64,000 nt of DNA from Acidobacteriota bacterium. GTDB lineage: Bacteria; Acidobacteriota; Terriglobia; Terriglobales; Acidobacteriaceae. Positions 1 to 7,466 of the stretch are shown piece by piece (within the stretch, counting starts at the first letter, position 1; every line of letters starts with the position of its first letter). The stretch covers positions 1 through 64,000 of the forward strand of contig JAJZEA010000011.1 in assembly GCA_021851335.1 (NCBI GenBank), in the 5' to 3' direction. A program made the position numbers and the translations under genes. A model generated the notes under the pieces. It was not told the DNA's origin and did no database searches. It worked only from the letters and a program-made list of their open reading frames with translations.

Positions 1-1046
1 TCAGCGCCACAAGCAGTCTCGGACCTTCCCTGGAGTTCTGGATCGACGATGATTTGGCAACTGCCGGCTCCGGTGCAAATGGCGGCATGGGGGATGCCTA
101 CATCAAGGCAAATAACTTTATTGGCTACTACCTGCACGTCCCTCAGAATGACCTCAACATTCGCTACGGTCAATTCGAAATCGATCTTCCTTTTACCCAG
201 GCGCGAACCATCAATCTAAGTGACTATGCCATCTATGATGAAACCGCAGTCGTGAACCCAAGCGGAAACGGACCACTCGCTGGGACAACCAACAATCCCC
301 TCGTATTTTCAGCCCCGCAACGCGGCGTCGAACTCAGTGGAACTCCGCACCAGGGCTATACCTGGTGGTCTGTGGCGCTGCTGGATGGAACCAATTCGGA
401 TTATGGATCGACACCTCCGCTCGCAGGACGAAATGCCAAAGATGTCTACATCAATCTATGGCAGGGGTTCAACCTTGAACGGGATCGTACCGTCCGCAAA
501 CAAATTCAGGCTTCAGGGCCTACAGGGATCCATGATCACACTTGGATCAGGCTGAATGCTTTCGGATACTTTGGCAAGAATGAACTGAATCAGGGCGGAA
601 CAATTTACCCAAAACTCCAAACCATTCAAGAGCCTTTCTACCGGGCTGGCGGAGCATTCGACTACCGCTTCCGTGGAGACTTTGAACTCTGGGGTCTTTG
701 GGAGCATGGACACGATTCCAATCGTTCCGTCAATCCAGCCGGCACGGCGCTGGCCTGGGCAAACCCGGTGACTTTCTCCGGAGGATTCCTCGAAGCAGAG
801 TACTGGTTCTATCCATGGCTGATCGGTCTCATGCGTTATGACGCAGTCAATTCGCCCACAGACAGAATCAACGGAATCTCCCGATCGGACACAAGAAACA
901 TCTACAGCCCGGGATTGCAGATTCTGGTGAGACCGAACATCAAGATCGAAACCGAATATTCGCATAGCTACCAGCAGCCCATACCCGGCAGCGGCAACTT
1001 CTATCGTGCAAACAAACTTCAATCCGGGATTGACTTCGCGTTCTAG
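1..1046 (+). CDS. Outer-membrane beta-barrel (porin-like), 5' truncated by window edge
   Basis: The reading frame is open from base 3, so the gene begins outside the window and only about the last 347 residues are present. The visible protein is made of alternating aromatic and polar strands with many Tyr, Trp, Asn and Gly residues, and it ends in Asp-Phe-Ala-Phe. A terminal Phe after alternating hydrophobics is the usual signal for insertion by the BAM machinery. No heme motif (CXXCH) is present in the visible part. It lies 58 bases upstream of a cupredoxin gene and in the same direction as two c-type cytochrome genes, so a role as the outer-membrane component of an electron-transfer or metal-handling system is inferred. 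The barrel call is good; the substrate is unknown. Confidence 0.7.
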   Translation, partial: SATSSLGPSLEFWIDDDLATAGSGANGGMGDAYIKANNFIGYYLHVPQNDLNIRYGQFEIDLPFTQARTINLSDYAIYDETAVVNPSGNGPLAGTTNNPLVFSAPQRGVELSGTPHQGYTWWSVALLDGTNSDYGSTPPLAGRNAKDVYINLWQGFNLERDRTVRKQIQASGPTGIHDHTWIRLNAFGYFGKNELNQGGTIYPKLQTIQEPFYRAGGAFDYRFRGDFELWGLWEHGHDSNRSVNPAGTALAWANPVTFSGGFLEAEYWFYPWLIGLMRYDAVNSPTDRINGISRSDTRNIYSPGLQILVRPNIKIETEYSHSYQQPIPGSGNFYRANKLQSGIDFAF

Positions 1047-1104
1047 TGCCTGTTTGGGCTGAAGGCTTCCCCGCACAACCAACATCACTCAGGAGGACAA
1101 AAAC

Positions 1105-1716
1105 ATGACTGCATCACGAAAGACGATTCTTTCACTGATCTGCGCTACGGCTCTCTGCGCATCGGCAATTTCCAGCCTGGCCGCTGATATCAAGGGTAAA
1201 GTCACAGCCAAGGGGCTGCGATCGGCTGAAAACATCGCAGTATATGTGGACGCGATTCCCGGAAAAACCTTCACACCCCCAACTCAACATCTCACGATGG
1301 ATCAGTTGCACCTTGCATTTGTTCCGCACGTGATGATTGTGCTCAAAGGCAGCACAGTCGACTTCAAAAACGAAGATGCCGTAGGCCACAACGTCTATTG
1401 GCCAGCCATAAACCACAATCGCAAACTTGCCCATAACATGGGAACTTGGCCGCAGGGACAATCGAAGCCATTCACCTTCAATGATCTCGGCGATGTACCG
1501 TTACTTTGCAATGTACATCCTGAGATGTCCGGCTACATTCTTGTAGTCCCCACTCCATATTTCGCTCTGACCGATAAAGAAGGATCCTTTGACATAAAGA
1601 ATGTTCCTGCCGGTCAATACACACTTAAAACCTGGAGTGAAAGCGCGAAACCATTGACTCAGCAAATCACGGTGAGCGCATCTGGAGCTAACGTAAATCT
1701 GACCGTAAAGAGATAA
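1105..1716 (+). CDS. Exported cupredoxin (plastocyanin/azurin-like) with C-terminal carboxypeptidase-regulatory-like domain
   Basis: This 203-residue protein starts with a Sec signal peptide ending near AISSLAA, so it should act in the periplasm or at the cell surface. Residues about 70-150 look like a type 1 copper domain: His95 in VGHNVYW, then Cys135, His138 and Met141 in LLCNVHPEM, the classic His-Cys-His-Met ligand set. Residues about 150-203 (ALTDKEGSFDIKNVPAG onward) resemble a carboxypeptidase-regulatory-like beta-sandwich, usually structural. A strong AGGAGG site at 1091-1096 fixes the ATG. It lies between the barrel gene and the hexaheme cytochrome, so electron carriage between them is a reasonable inference. 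A copper storage or methylamine-utilisation-like role is an alternative. Confidence 0.75.
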   Translation: MTASRKTILSLICATALCASAISSLAADIKGKVTAKGLRSAENIAVYVDAIPGKTFTPPTQHLTMDQLHLAFVPHVMIVLKGSTVDFKNEDAVGHNVYWPAINHNRKLAHNMGTWPQGQSKPFTFNDLGDVPLLCNVHPEMSGYILVVPTPYFALTDKEGSFDIKNVPAGQYTLKTWSESAKPLTQQITVSASGANVNLTVKR

Positions 1717-1804
1717 ACACGGCCAGAGACGGAATACTGCCGCGCAAGCGTTGTTATGCCGCGCTTCCGGCAGGAAAACAACACAGGAATGAATCGTATC
1801 TCGG

Positions 1805-1834
1805 GTCGGAGATGCGAAGAACCGTATCTCCGAC
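1805..1834 (+). promoter_or_regulatory. Perfect 9-bp inverted repeat upstream of the hexaheme cytochrome gene
   Basis: GTCGGAGAT (1805-1813) is repeated in inverse as ATCTCCGAC (1826-1834) around a 12-base loop, in the 174-base gap between the cupredoxin and cytochrome genes. The copy CGTATCTC also occurs just upstream near 1797. It could be an operator or an mRNA stem-loop. A T-run lies some 20 bases downstream, too far for a standard terminator. The role is not known. Confidence 0.35.
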
Positions 1835-1890
1835 ACTTCTCCGGATAGCACCATCATTTTTTCAGGCGAAACAGAAAACCAGGAGCAGGA

Positions 1891-3807
1891 ATGTCTTTCA
1901 GCGAAACATATCGTGCAATCAGAAAAACGTCGTATGTTATCGCCATTCTTGCGGCCATACTTGTTGCATTCCTCTATGTCCATCATCGAATCGGGCTTGC
2001 GGTCTTGTATGATTCCGTGCGATTCGGATCTCGCCCTCACCGGTATGCGTGGAAAGAGCCGCTCGCTCCTGCTGAATTCGTTCAGTCCAGTTGCGGCGCT
2101 TGTCATCGCGATAACCTGCCGGAGACGCCCAGGCTTACCCATGGAAGAGAACTGATCGCAAAATACAACTGCGCGGGTTGCCATACGCTCCAGGACATTC
2201 AGCGCCCAGTCATGCTCGGTCCAGATCTGAGCAGTATCGGTACCAAAGTGAGTCGTGAATGGATCTATAAGTGGCTCAAGGAACCTCGGACCATCACGGA
2301 CTCAGACGGTAATGTTGTCGTTGATGGAGTTGCAACCAATCCAAGAATGCCAAAGTTTACGCTTAGCGATCCCGAGATTCGCGCCCTTTCTGCTTATTTG
2401 AGTGTGCAGCAGGAAAAGCCTTTGAAGCGCTACGCAATCAATCGAAGCGTTATCGCCATGGTTGCGAAAAACGGCGATGCTGCGGATCAGGGAGAAATTC
2501 GTTTCAATCAGATGTTCTGCGTCACCTGTCACGCACTCTCTGTGAATCGCGGTGGCGAAAGCGCGCTGATCGGTGGGGATATCGGTCCGGAATTGACCAA
2601 GGTTGGAAGCAAGGTTAAGCCGGAATGGCTCACCGCGTGGCTGGAAGACCCGGAAGGCTATCTAGCCCACACTCGCATGCCACGATTCCAGTGGTCAGAT
2701 CGGGATATTTACGTCGTTACCCAGTACATCATGAAGCGACTGACTGATCCGCAGTTACTTCAGGACGTTCCGAAGTTAGGGCCACCCACGGATGCCGAGG
2801 TTGAACTTGGAAAAAGTCTCTTCGTGAGCAAAGGCTGCGTACAGTGCCATGTGATGTCAGGTCGCAACGCCCGCGATCACTTCGGCCCCGATTTATCTCG
2901 TCTCGGAATGTCCCCGCTTCCAAGCGAAGTCATCTCAAACGTCCAGCACACAACGGGTCTTCCTGTTCATTTCAAGCATGATCCGGGCGACAAGATCGAT
3001 GTAATGGTGTCACGGATTCCGCATTTCATGATTGATCGCATCATGACCAAGATCACAAATCCAGCTTCTGTGACTCCGGATACGCATATGCCGGCATTTC
3101 CAATCGCTAAGTCGGATGTCGAAGATATCACCACCGCGCTCCTCAGTATGGTCGGTCCGCCGACAAATCCGGCGAAAGGAATATCTGTGGTTGTGCCTGC
3201 AGTGAATGCCAACTTTCACCCCTCTGGTCCGTTCCTCACTTTGTACGATCGATATAAATGTTCAGATTGCCACTCTTTCCGCGGACATGGTGGCACGCTC
3301 GCGCCAGATCTCTCCTATGAAGGGAGTCGCGCACAGCGCGAATGGCTCATCTCGTTCCTGATGAAACCACAAACGCTACGTCCAACGTTGACCGTTCGAA
3401 TGCCAGAATTCAATATGTCCCAGCAGGACGCGACTGTTATTGCTGACTATATTCTGAATGACCTTACCACTACAGGTGTGCCGCGTTCAGCAACGGATTC
3501 CGCTGTGCCATCGGCTGCCCTGGTTGCTGAGGGCAAGCATCTCTTTATGGAGAAATACAAGTGTCAATCGTGCCATACCATCGGCTCTTCTGGCGGATAT
3601 GTGGGACCAAGCCTCAACAATGCAGGCAACTGGCTCACGCCAGCATGGATCGAAGCATGGTTGCGCAATCCGCAAGCATTGGTTCCTGGAACAATCGAAC
3701 CAAAGCATAACTTTACGGATGCCGACATTCGCAGCATCACCGCGTATATCTCATCCTTGAAGCAGACACCAGACGTCACCACAGCAAGTGCGGGAGGTGC
3801 ACAGTGA
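1891..3807 (+). CDS. Membrane-anchored hexaheme c-type cytochrome
   Basis: The 638-residue protein has one N-terminal membrane segment (about residues 13-40) and then six CXXCH heme-binding motifs: CGACH at 68-72, CAGCH at 94-98, CVTCH at 210-214, CVQCH at 316-320, CSDCH at 457-461 and CQSCH at 558-562. The repeated pattern around each motif (GPDLS or GPEL after the heme, then W...W.. and RMP.F) indicates mono-heme cytochrome c domains in tandem, with the Met of the RMP-type motifs as likely sixth ligand. It should therefore be a periplasmic multi-domain electron carrier tethered to the inner membrane. An AGGAG site precedes the ATG. Its stop overlaps the start of the next cytochrome gene, so the two are probably co-translated. 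Redox partners are not shown by the sequence. Confidence 0.9.
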   Translation: MSFSETYRAIRKTSYVIAILAAILVAFLYVHHRIGLAVLYDSVRFGSRPHRYAWKEPLAPAEFVQSSCGACHRDNLPETPRLTHGRELIAKYNCAGCHTLQDIQRPVMLGPDLSSIGTKVSREWIYKWLKEPRTITDSDGNVVVDGVATNPRMPKFTLSDPEIRALSAYLSVQQEKPLKRYAINRSVIAMVAKNGDAADQGEIRFNQMFCVTCHALSVNRGGESALIGGDIGPELTKVGSKVKPEWLTAWLEDPEGYLAHTRMPRFQWSDRDIYVVTQYIMKRLTDPQLLQDVPKLGPPTDAEVELGKSLFVSKGCVQCHVMSGRNARDHFGPDLSRLGMSPLPSEVISNVQHTTGLPVHFKHDPGDKIDVMVSRIPHFMIDRIMTKITNPASVTPDTHMPAFPIAKSDVEDITTALLSMVGPPTNPAKGISVVVPAVNANFHPSGPFLTLYDRYKCSDCHSFRGHGGTLAPDLSYEGSRAQREWLISFLMKPQTLRPTLTVRMPEFNMSQQDATVIADYILNDLTTTGVPRSATDSAVPSAALVAEGKHLFMEKYKCQSCHTIGSSGGYVGPSLNNAGNWLTPAWIEAWLRNPQALVPGTIEPKHNFTDADIRSITAYISSLKQTPDVTTASAGGAQ

Positions 3808-4367
3808 GAATACCCGTACTATACTTTTCGCTTCTCATCGGAGTTCTTGTGCTTGCGTTTGGATTCAAACAAACGCAAGCCAGTCAAGCCTGCTGGTGCT
3901 GGTCCCAGGGGCAGGGCATGGTCGCAGGGCCAATCCCTCATCCTCCGTCAAAAGAATATGAATCCTACGGTTCCTATGGAACGGAGGCTGATTGGAATGA
4001 CTCCAGTCACCTATTGCCTTTGAATTACGAACAGACGCAGGGCAAGCGAATCTTTTATCAGCAGTGCGTATGGTGTCACGCGGACACAACCCCCGCCGGC
4101 CCATCCAATCGATCCAATGTAACTCCCACTCCATCTCTGATGGATGACGGCGCAACATTGAACAAGATGAAAGATGAAGCAATCATCCGGATTATTGCCG
4201 AAGGAGGACGCAAGGTAGGACGCTCTGCGATGATGCCTCCTTACGGCGGAACTCTGAGTCAGGGTGATATGCAAAGCCTCGTTGCTTATATTCGAGTCAT
4301 TGCTTCGCCACCTTATTCCACTGCTGCCAGCAGCGCAACTGGTTCACCGGAAGCCAATAAGAAATGA
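3804..4367 (+). CDS. Monoheme c-type cytochrome, exported
   Basis: This 187-residue protein starts at GTG inside the last codons of the hexaheme gene (GTGA overlap), which implies translational coupling. It has a signal peptide or N-terminal anchor (about residues 4-22). Its single heme motif CVWCH lies at residues 88-92, followed by a class I cytochrome c pattern with a candidate axial Met in the MMPPYGG motif near 142. Before the heme domain there is an unusual CWCW sequence at 30-33 in the mature N-terminus, which could be a disulfide pair or a lipidation/metal site. It most likely passes electrons to or from the hexaheme protein. Confidence 0.85.
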   Translation: MRIPVLYFSLLIGVLVLAFGFKQTQASQACWCWSQGQGMVAGPIPHPPSKEYESYGSYGTEADWNDSSHLLPLNYEQTQGKRIFYQQCVWCHADTTPAGPSNRSNVTPTPSLMDDGATLNKMKDEAIIRIIAEGGRKVGRSAMMPPYGGTLSQGDMQSLVAYIRVIASPPYSTAASSATGSPEANKK

Positions 4368-4374
4368 GGTGGCT

Positions 4375-5652
4375 ATGTCGATTTTCAAACGTTGCGTAAT
4401 CGCAGGGTGCTGCATTCTCAGTATCGTTCGCATTCCCGTTCCTGCTCAGGTCAAGCCCAACGAGATTGCTAACCCAAAACTCAAGACAGATGAAGCAGAA
4501 TTTCTGCCTCAGATGGAGTCATTGCAACGATCCATCGAAGAGTATCCATTCGCATACCCACTCCAGTTATGCAGTTGTACGGAAGCCAAAGACGCGCAGA
4601 AAGCGTACGCCAAAGATCGCGGAATCGAGCTTGTCTATTTCAAAGACAGCGAGTTGATGAAAATATCTGGAATCTATAAGGCGTCATACAGCACAAAGTT
4701 CCTGTCAAAAAATGAGAGAGCGGCTCATACACTCCAGCAAGTCGTTGTTCCGATTCTTAAGATGACCCTGCAGCAGTTTTCCAAAAACAGGCCAGGCGAT
4801 GGAGTCGGTGTTGAAATCGTGTATAACGCCAGAGATCACAATCACGCCTATGACTTCGAAGGCAAGGAAGTTATTGCGACGATTTTCAGCTGGCCGGATG
4901 CATTCGCTTACATGCAGTCACAAAGCGACTTGGCTAGGCAGGATATTCTGAATCGATCAGAGATCTATGTGAACGGCGAGGCATACGGCATCGCCTTGTC
5001 GCAGAGAAATGCATTCCCGGTAAACACGCTCGAACGATCTGTTCCCCGGCGTCTGCGACATTCGCAGGATCTCGCCTCCGGTGCATTCCCCGCCACGACC
5101 TTGGCTGCGCACTCAATCACTTCCTCGTCAAAGACGGAATACCCCGCAGTCGCTGGTGGTAATGCAATCATGAAGCCGGCCTCAATGATAACCGCCGAAG
5201 ACAAGCAGGCGCAGTTCAACAAGGCGCTCAATCGTGCGCTGATAGCCAATCAAGTTGCTCTTCATTTGGCTCCCAGTAACCCATCCTCCTTCGAAGACGA
5301 AGACGGTCAAGTCGCGCTTCACATGAATTTACTCAATCCGCTTTCTTATGGAAACGGCGGGGCATCGATCTACAAGCAGTCTGCGGAAGGGTTTGACCTT
5401 GTCATTGCGCCCGAACTGAAAAAGGTGTTCGCGCTGGTGCCATCAGGCGTACGATATGACCTGCTCCACTTCACACTTATGGCTGGGAATATGGCAAGTG
5501 AGAAGCGACAGAAAACAATCGACTATATCTGTCCCCGAGATCCTGCAATGTTACTGGCAAGAAATACGATCAGCAGTCAGGATCTAATCAACCAGTGCGC
5601 AGTGATAGTGAACTCAGTGCGTATTCGCGTCAACCTGCAGCTCGTCGAGTAA
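4375..5652 (+). CDS. Exported protein of unknown function in the cytochrome cluster
   Basis: I do not recognise this 425-residue protein. I choose ATG 4375 because GAGGTGG lies just upstream and the protein then begins with a signal peptide (MSIFKRCVIAGCCIL, cleavage after PVPA). An in-frame ATG at 4264 would run deep into the preceding gene. The mature part has a Cys-Ser-Cys at 66-68 and later cysteines in ICPRD and NQC, but no CXXCH. It follows the monoheme cytochrome by only seven bases and so is in the same transcription unit. It may be a periplasmic or surface accessory factor; no function should be assigned. Confidence 0.65.
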   Translation: MSIFKRCVIAGCCILSIVRIPVPAQVKPNEIANPKLKTDEAEFLPQMESLQRSIEEYPFAYPLQLCSCTEAKDAQKAYAKDRGIELVYFKDSELMKISGIYKASYSTKFLSKNERAAHTLQQVVVPILKMTLQQFSKNRPGDGVGVEIVYNARDHNHAYDFEGKEVIATIFSWPDAFAYMQSQSDLARQDILNRSEIYVNGEAYGIALSQRNAFPVNTLERSVPRRLRHSQDLASGAFPATTLAAHSITSSSKTEYPAVAGGNAIMKPASMITAEDKQAQFNKALNRALIANQVALHLAPSNPSSFEDEDGQVALHMNLLNPLSYGNGGASIYKQSAEGFDLVIAPELKKVFALVPSGVRYDLLHFTLMAGNMASEKRQKTIDYICPRDPAMLLARNTISSQDLINQCAVIVNSVRIRVNLQLVE

Positions 5653-5671
5653 TACATAAGGAAGAACGTCT

Positions 5672-5719
5672 ATGGATAAGTCAAAAGAAAAATGCTGTCA
5701 AAGGTGGATTGCTTCATGA
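5672..5719 (+). CDS. Possible 15-residue leader peptide, coupled to the next gene
   Basis: A good ribosome binding site (AAGGAAG, 5658-5664) stands seven bases before ATG 5672. The 15-codon frame is Lys- and Cys-containing (MDKSKEKCC...), and its stop overlaps the ATG of the membrane protein as ATGA at 5716-5719. No comparably good site stands directly before the membrane protein gene, so ribosomes may be delivered by this short frame. It may equally be a coincidence. Confidence 0.35.
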   Translation: MDKSKEKCCQRWIAS

Positions 5720-6336
5720 AAAGTCAGTATTCAGCTCGAGTCCGTTTTGTCATCGTTCAGGGAACCATCATGCTATCTCTCGGAGCCTTATTAAGTCTAC
5801 TTGCCGAAGGCCTATGCAGTCATACCTACGATAAGGTTGCCTTATGCTCAGTCCTGACTTCCATCTTCATAGCGATCTCCGTGCTGGCATTTCATAGCCT
5901 GCAGGCAGAGTGGCTACGCTCCAACCTGAAGAGAAATGTTCGCATCCTGATCGCAACCGGGATATTCGCTTTGGCCGGAATGATTGCGCTCCGCCCCAGA
6001 CACGCTCAGTCTCCTCATCCCTCGCCCATCCTCATAGCGATCGGAGTGCTCGGCCTATTCTGGGGAGTACTCCATATCGTACTCGCATTCAAGGTGAGTT
6101 CATTTCGCAAGACATCAGCTGCAATTGCTGCTTCTGGAGCCATGCTCTCAGCATCGGGAACGGTCCTTTGTTCACTCTCAGGCATCAATCCCATCACAGC
6201 TACAACTGTTGCTGCTTGCTTTTCCACGTGGATCGGATTCGCTCTATTATCGACTGCACCCGTGTTGTTCTGGAACTGGCGCATTCGCGACCATCAGATT
6301 TGTGCAACACAATACAAAATGCAAAGCAATGTGTAG
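5716..6336 (+). CDS. Six-helix integral membrane protein of unknown function
   Basis: The 206-residue protein has six hydrophobic segments, at roughly residues 10-32, 40-60, 75-95, 103-125, 128-150 and 155-180, with a basic loop after the second (RSNLKRNVR). No catalytic motif or heme-ligand pattern stands out. ATG 5716 is preferred over the in-frame ATG 5692 because it overlaps the stop of the short upstream frame and has GGTGG nearby. It lies in the same direction as the cytochrome genes and may be a small quinone-side or assembly subunit, but that is only context. Confidence 0.6.
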   Translation: MKSQYSARVRFVIVQGTIMLSLGALLSLLAEGLCSHTYDKVALCSVLTSIFIAISVLAFHSLQAEWLRSNLKRNVRILIATGIFALAGMIALRPRHAQSPHPSPILIAIGVLGLFWGVLHIVLAFKVSSFRKTSAAIAASGAMLSASGTVLCSLSGINPITATTVAACFSTWIGFALLSTAPVLFWNWRIRDHQICATQYKMQSNV

Positions 6337-6422
6337 CGTTGGGGATCGTTCAAGATTGTCCTTGATACTTGCGATCCGCACAGAACACGGCAGCAGGTGA
6401 TTCTGAATAAGTGTTCTGGCAT

Positions 6423-6452
6423 TTGCCATCAGGGTCGGATAAGTGTTATAGG
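6423..6452 (+). promoter_or_regulatory. Candidate sigma-70 promoter for the small exported protein
   Basis: TTGCCA (6423-6428) and TTATAG/TATAGG (6446-6452) are separated by 17-18 bases, about 45 bases upstream of the ATG at 6495. Two ATAAGTGTT copies (near 6406 and 6439) flank the -35 box and could be operator half-sites. This is by eye only. Confidence 0.35.
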
Positions 6453-6494
6453 TTCTGCAATGTAATATCAAGTTGCGAAAGGGGGAATCAAGTC

Positions 6495-6857
6495 ATGAAG
6501 AAGCTAGCTTGTATCCTGCTCATGAGCTGTATGATCATGCCGGGTGTCGCTCAAGCTCAGGCCCAGAAAACCCGCACATTAAAGGGCTACATCAGTGACT
6601 CGAAGTGTGGCGCAATGCACATGGATAATGGCATTGGCTGTGTAAAACAGTGCATTGAGAATGGGAATCAGCCAGTTCTTGTCGATGCCCAGAAAAAAGT
6701 CTGGGCCGTCGAGAACCCACTTGCACTCAAAGGCTATTACGGCGACAACGTTGAAATTCTAGCGCGAGTCAGTCCGGACGAAAAGTCAATCTATGTGAAT
6801 AAAGTGACTAAAAAGCCGGGCATTATGGGTGGAATGAAAGACGGTCTGATTCGCTAA
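6495..6857 (+). CDS. Small exported protein with SDSKCG cysteine motif
   Basis: This is a 120-residue protein with a clear signal peptide (MKKLACILLMSCMIM, cleavage after AQA) and a purine-rich ribosome binding site (AAAGGGGG) before ATG 6495. An upstream in-frame ATG at 6411 lacks a binding site. The mature protein has the sequence YISDSKCGAMH followed by CVKQC, a Cys/His arrangement that could bind a metal or form disulfides, then a beta-rich C-terminal part. I know similar short proteins as conserved hypotheticals of Acidobacteriota but no function. It has its own promoter-like site, so it may be regulated apart from the cytochrome genes. Confidence 0.7.
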   Translation: MKKLACILLMSCMIMPGVAQAQAQKTRTLKGYISDSKCGAMHMDNGIGCVKQCIENGNQPVLVDAQKKVWAVENPLALKGYYGDNVEILARVSPDEKSIYVNKVTKKPGIMGGMKDGLIR

Positions 6858-6978
6858 GAAATCTCTGCACGGTAGTGTCCAGTATCTTTCGCACTTTCGA
6901 TCTTCCGTTTTATTCAGGAAGGTTGTTGGTTTTTGGTTGTTTTGCTGCTGACCCCCTCGGGAGCCAGCAGCAAAGCGG

Positions 6979-7466
6979 TCAGGCGATGGCCACGATCTCG
7001 GCCAGCCGGTCCATCTGCACGTAGCGCTTGGTACCCCACTTAGTCGCAAACATGCCGTAGTCGTGCGGCCACCAGCATCAGCGCCAATTGACCGTCGGGA
7101 AACGCCCCTACGACGCGTGTTCGTCGGCGAATCTCCCGGTTGAGCCGCTCCAGCGGATTGTTCGTCTTGATGCAGCGCCAGTGTTCCGGCGGCATGGCGT
7201 AGTAGCTCAACGTTTCGTCGTTCCCGTTCTCTACGATCTCCGCAGCCTTGGTCAGCCGCATGGCGCGCAGCTTCTCCACCACCAGGAGTGCTTTTTCCTT
7301 AGCGACCTTGGCGTCTTCCTGAGCGTGGATGGCCTTCAGCATGGCAGCCACTTCCTTCACCTTGCCGGTCGGCACAGCGGTCCACACGTTGCGATAGAAA
7401 TGCACCACGCAGCGCTGCCACCTGGCCTCGGGAAAAAAAGTCGGCCAGGTTCTCCACCAGCCCTAA
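6979..7466 (-). pseudogene. IS256-family (mutator) transposase remnant, frameshifted and truncated
   Basis: Read on the - strand, the pieces give the typical C-terminal half of an IS256-type transposase: LGLVENLADFF, WQRC followed by VVHFYRNVWTAVP, NNPLERLNREIRRRTRVVGAFPD, and finally TKWGTKRYVQMDRL. Two single-base insertions in homopolymers break the frame: seven A on the + strand at 7433-7439 where six restore the frame, and AAA at 7048-7050 where AA restores it. The N-terminal half is missing, because the frame ends at the left inverted repeat of the IS5 element. The outer end of the old element is probably near 6880, where GTGTCCAGTATC occurs. It is inactive. Confidence 0.85.
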
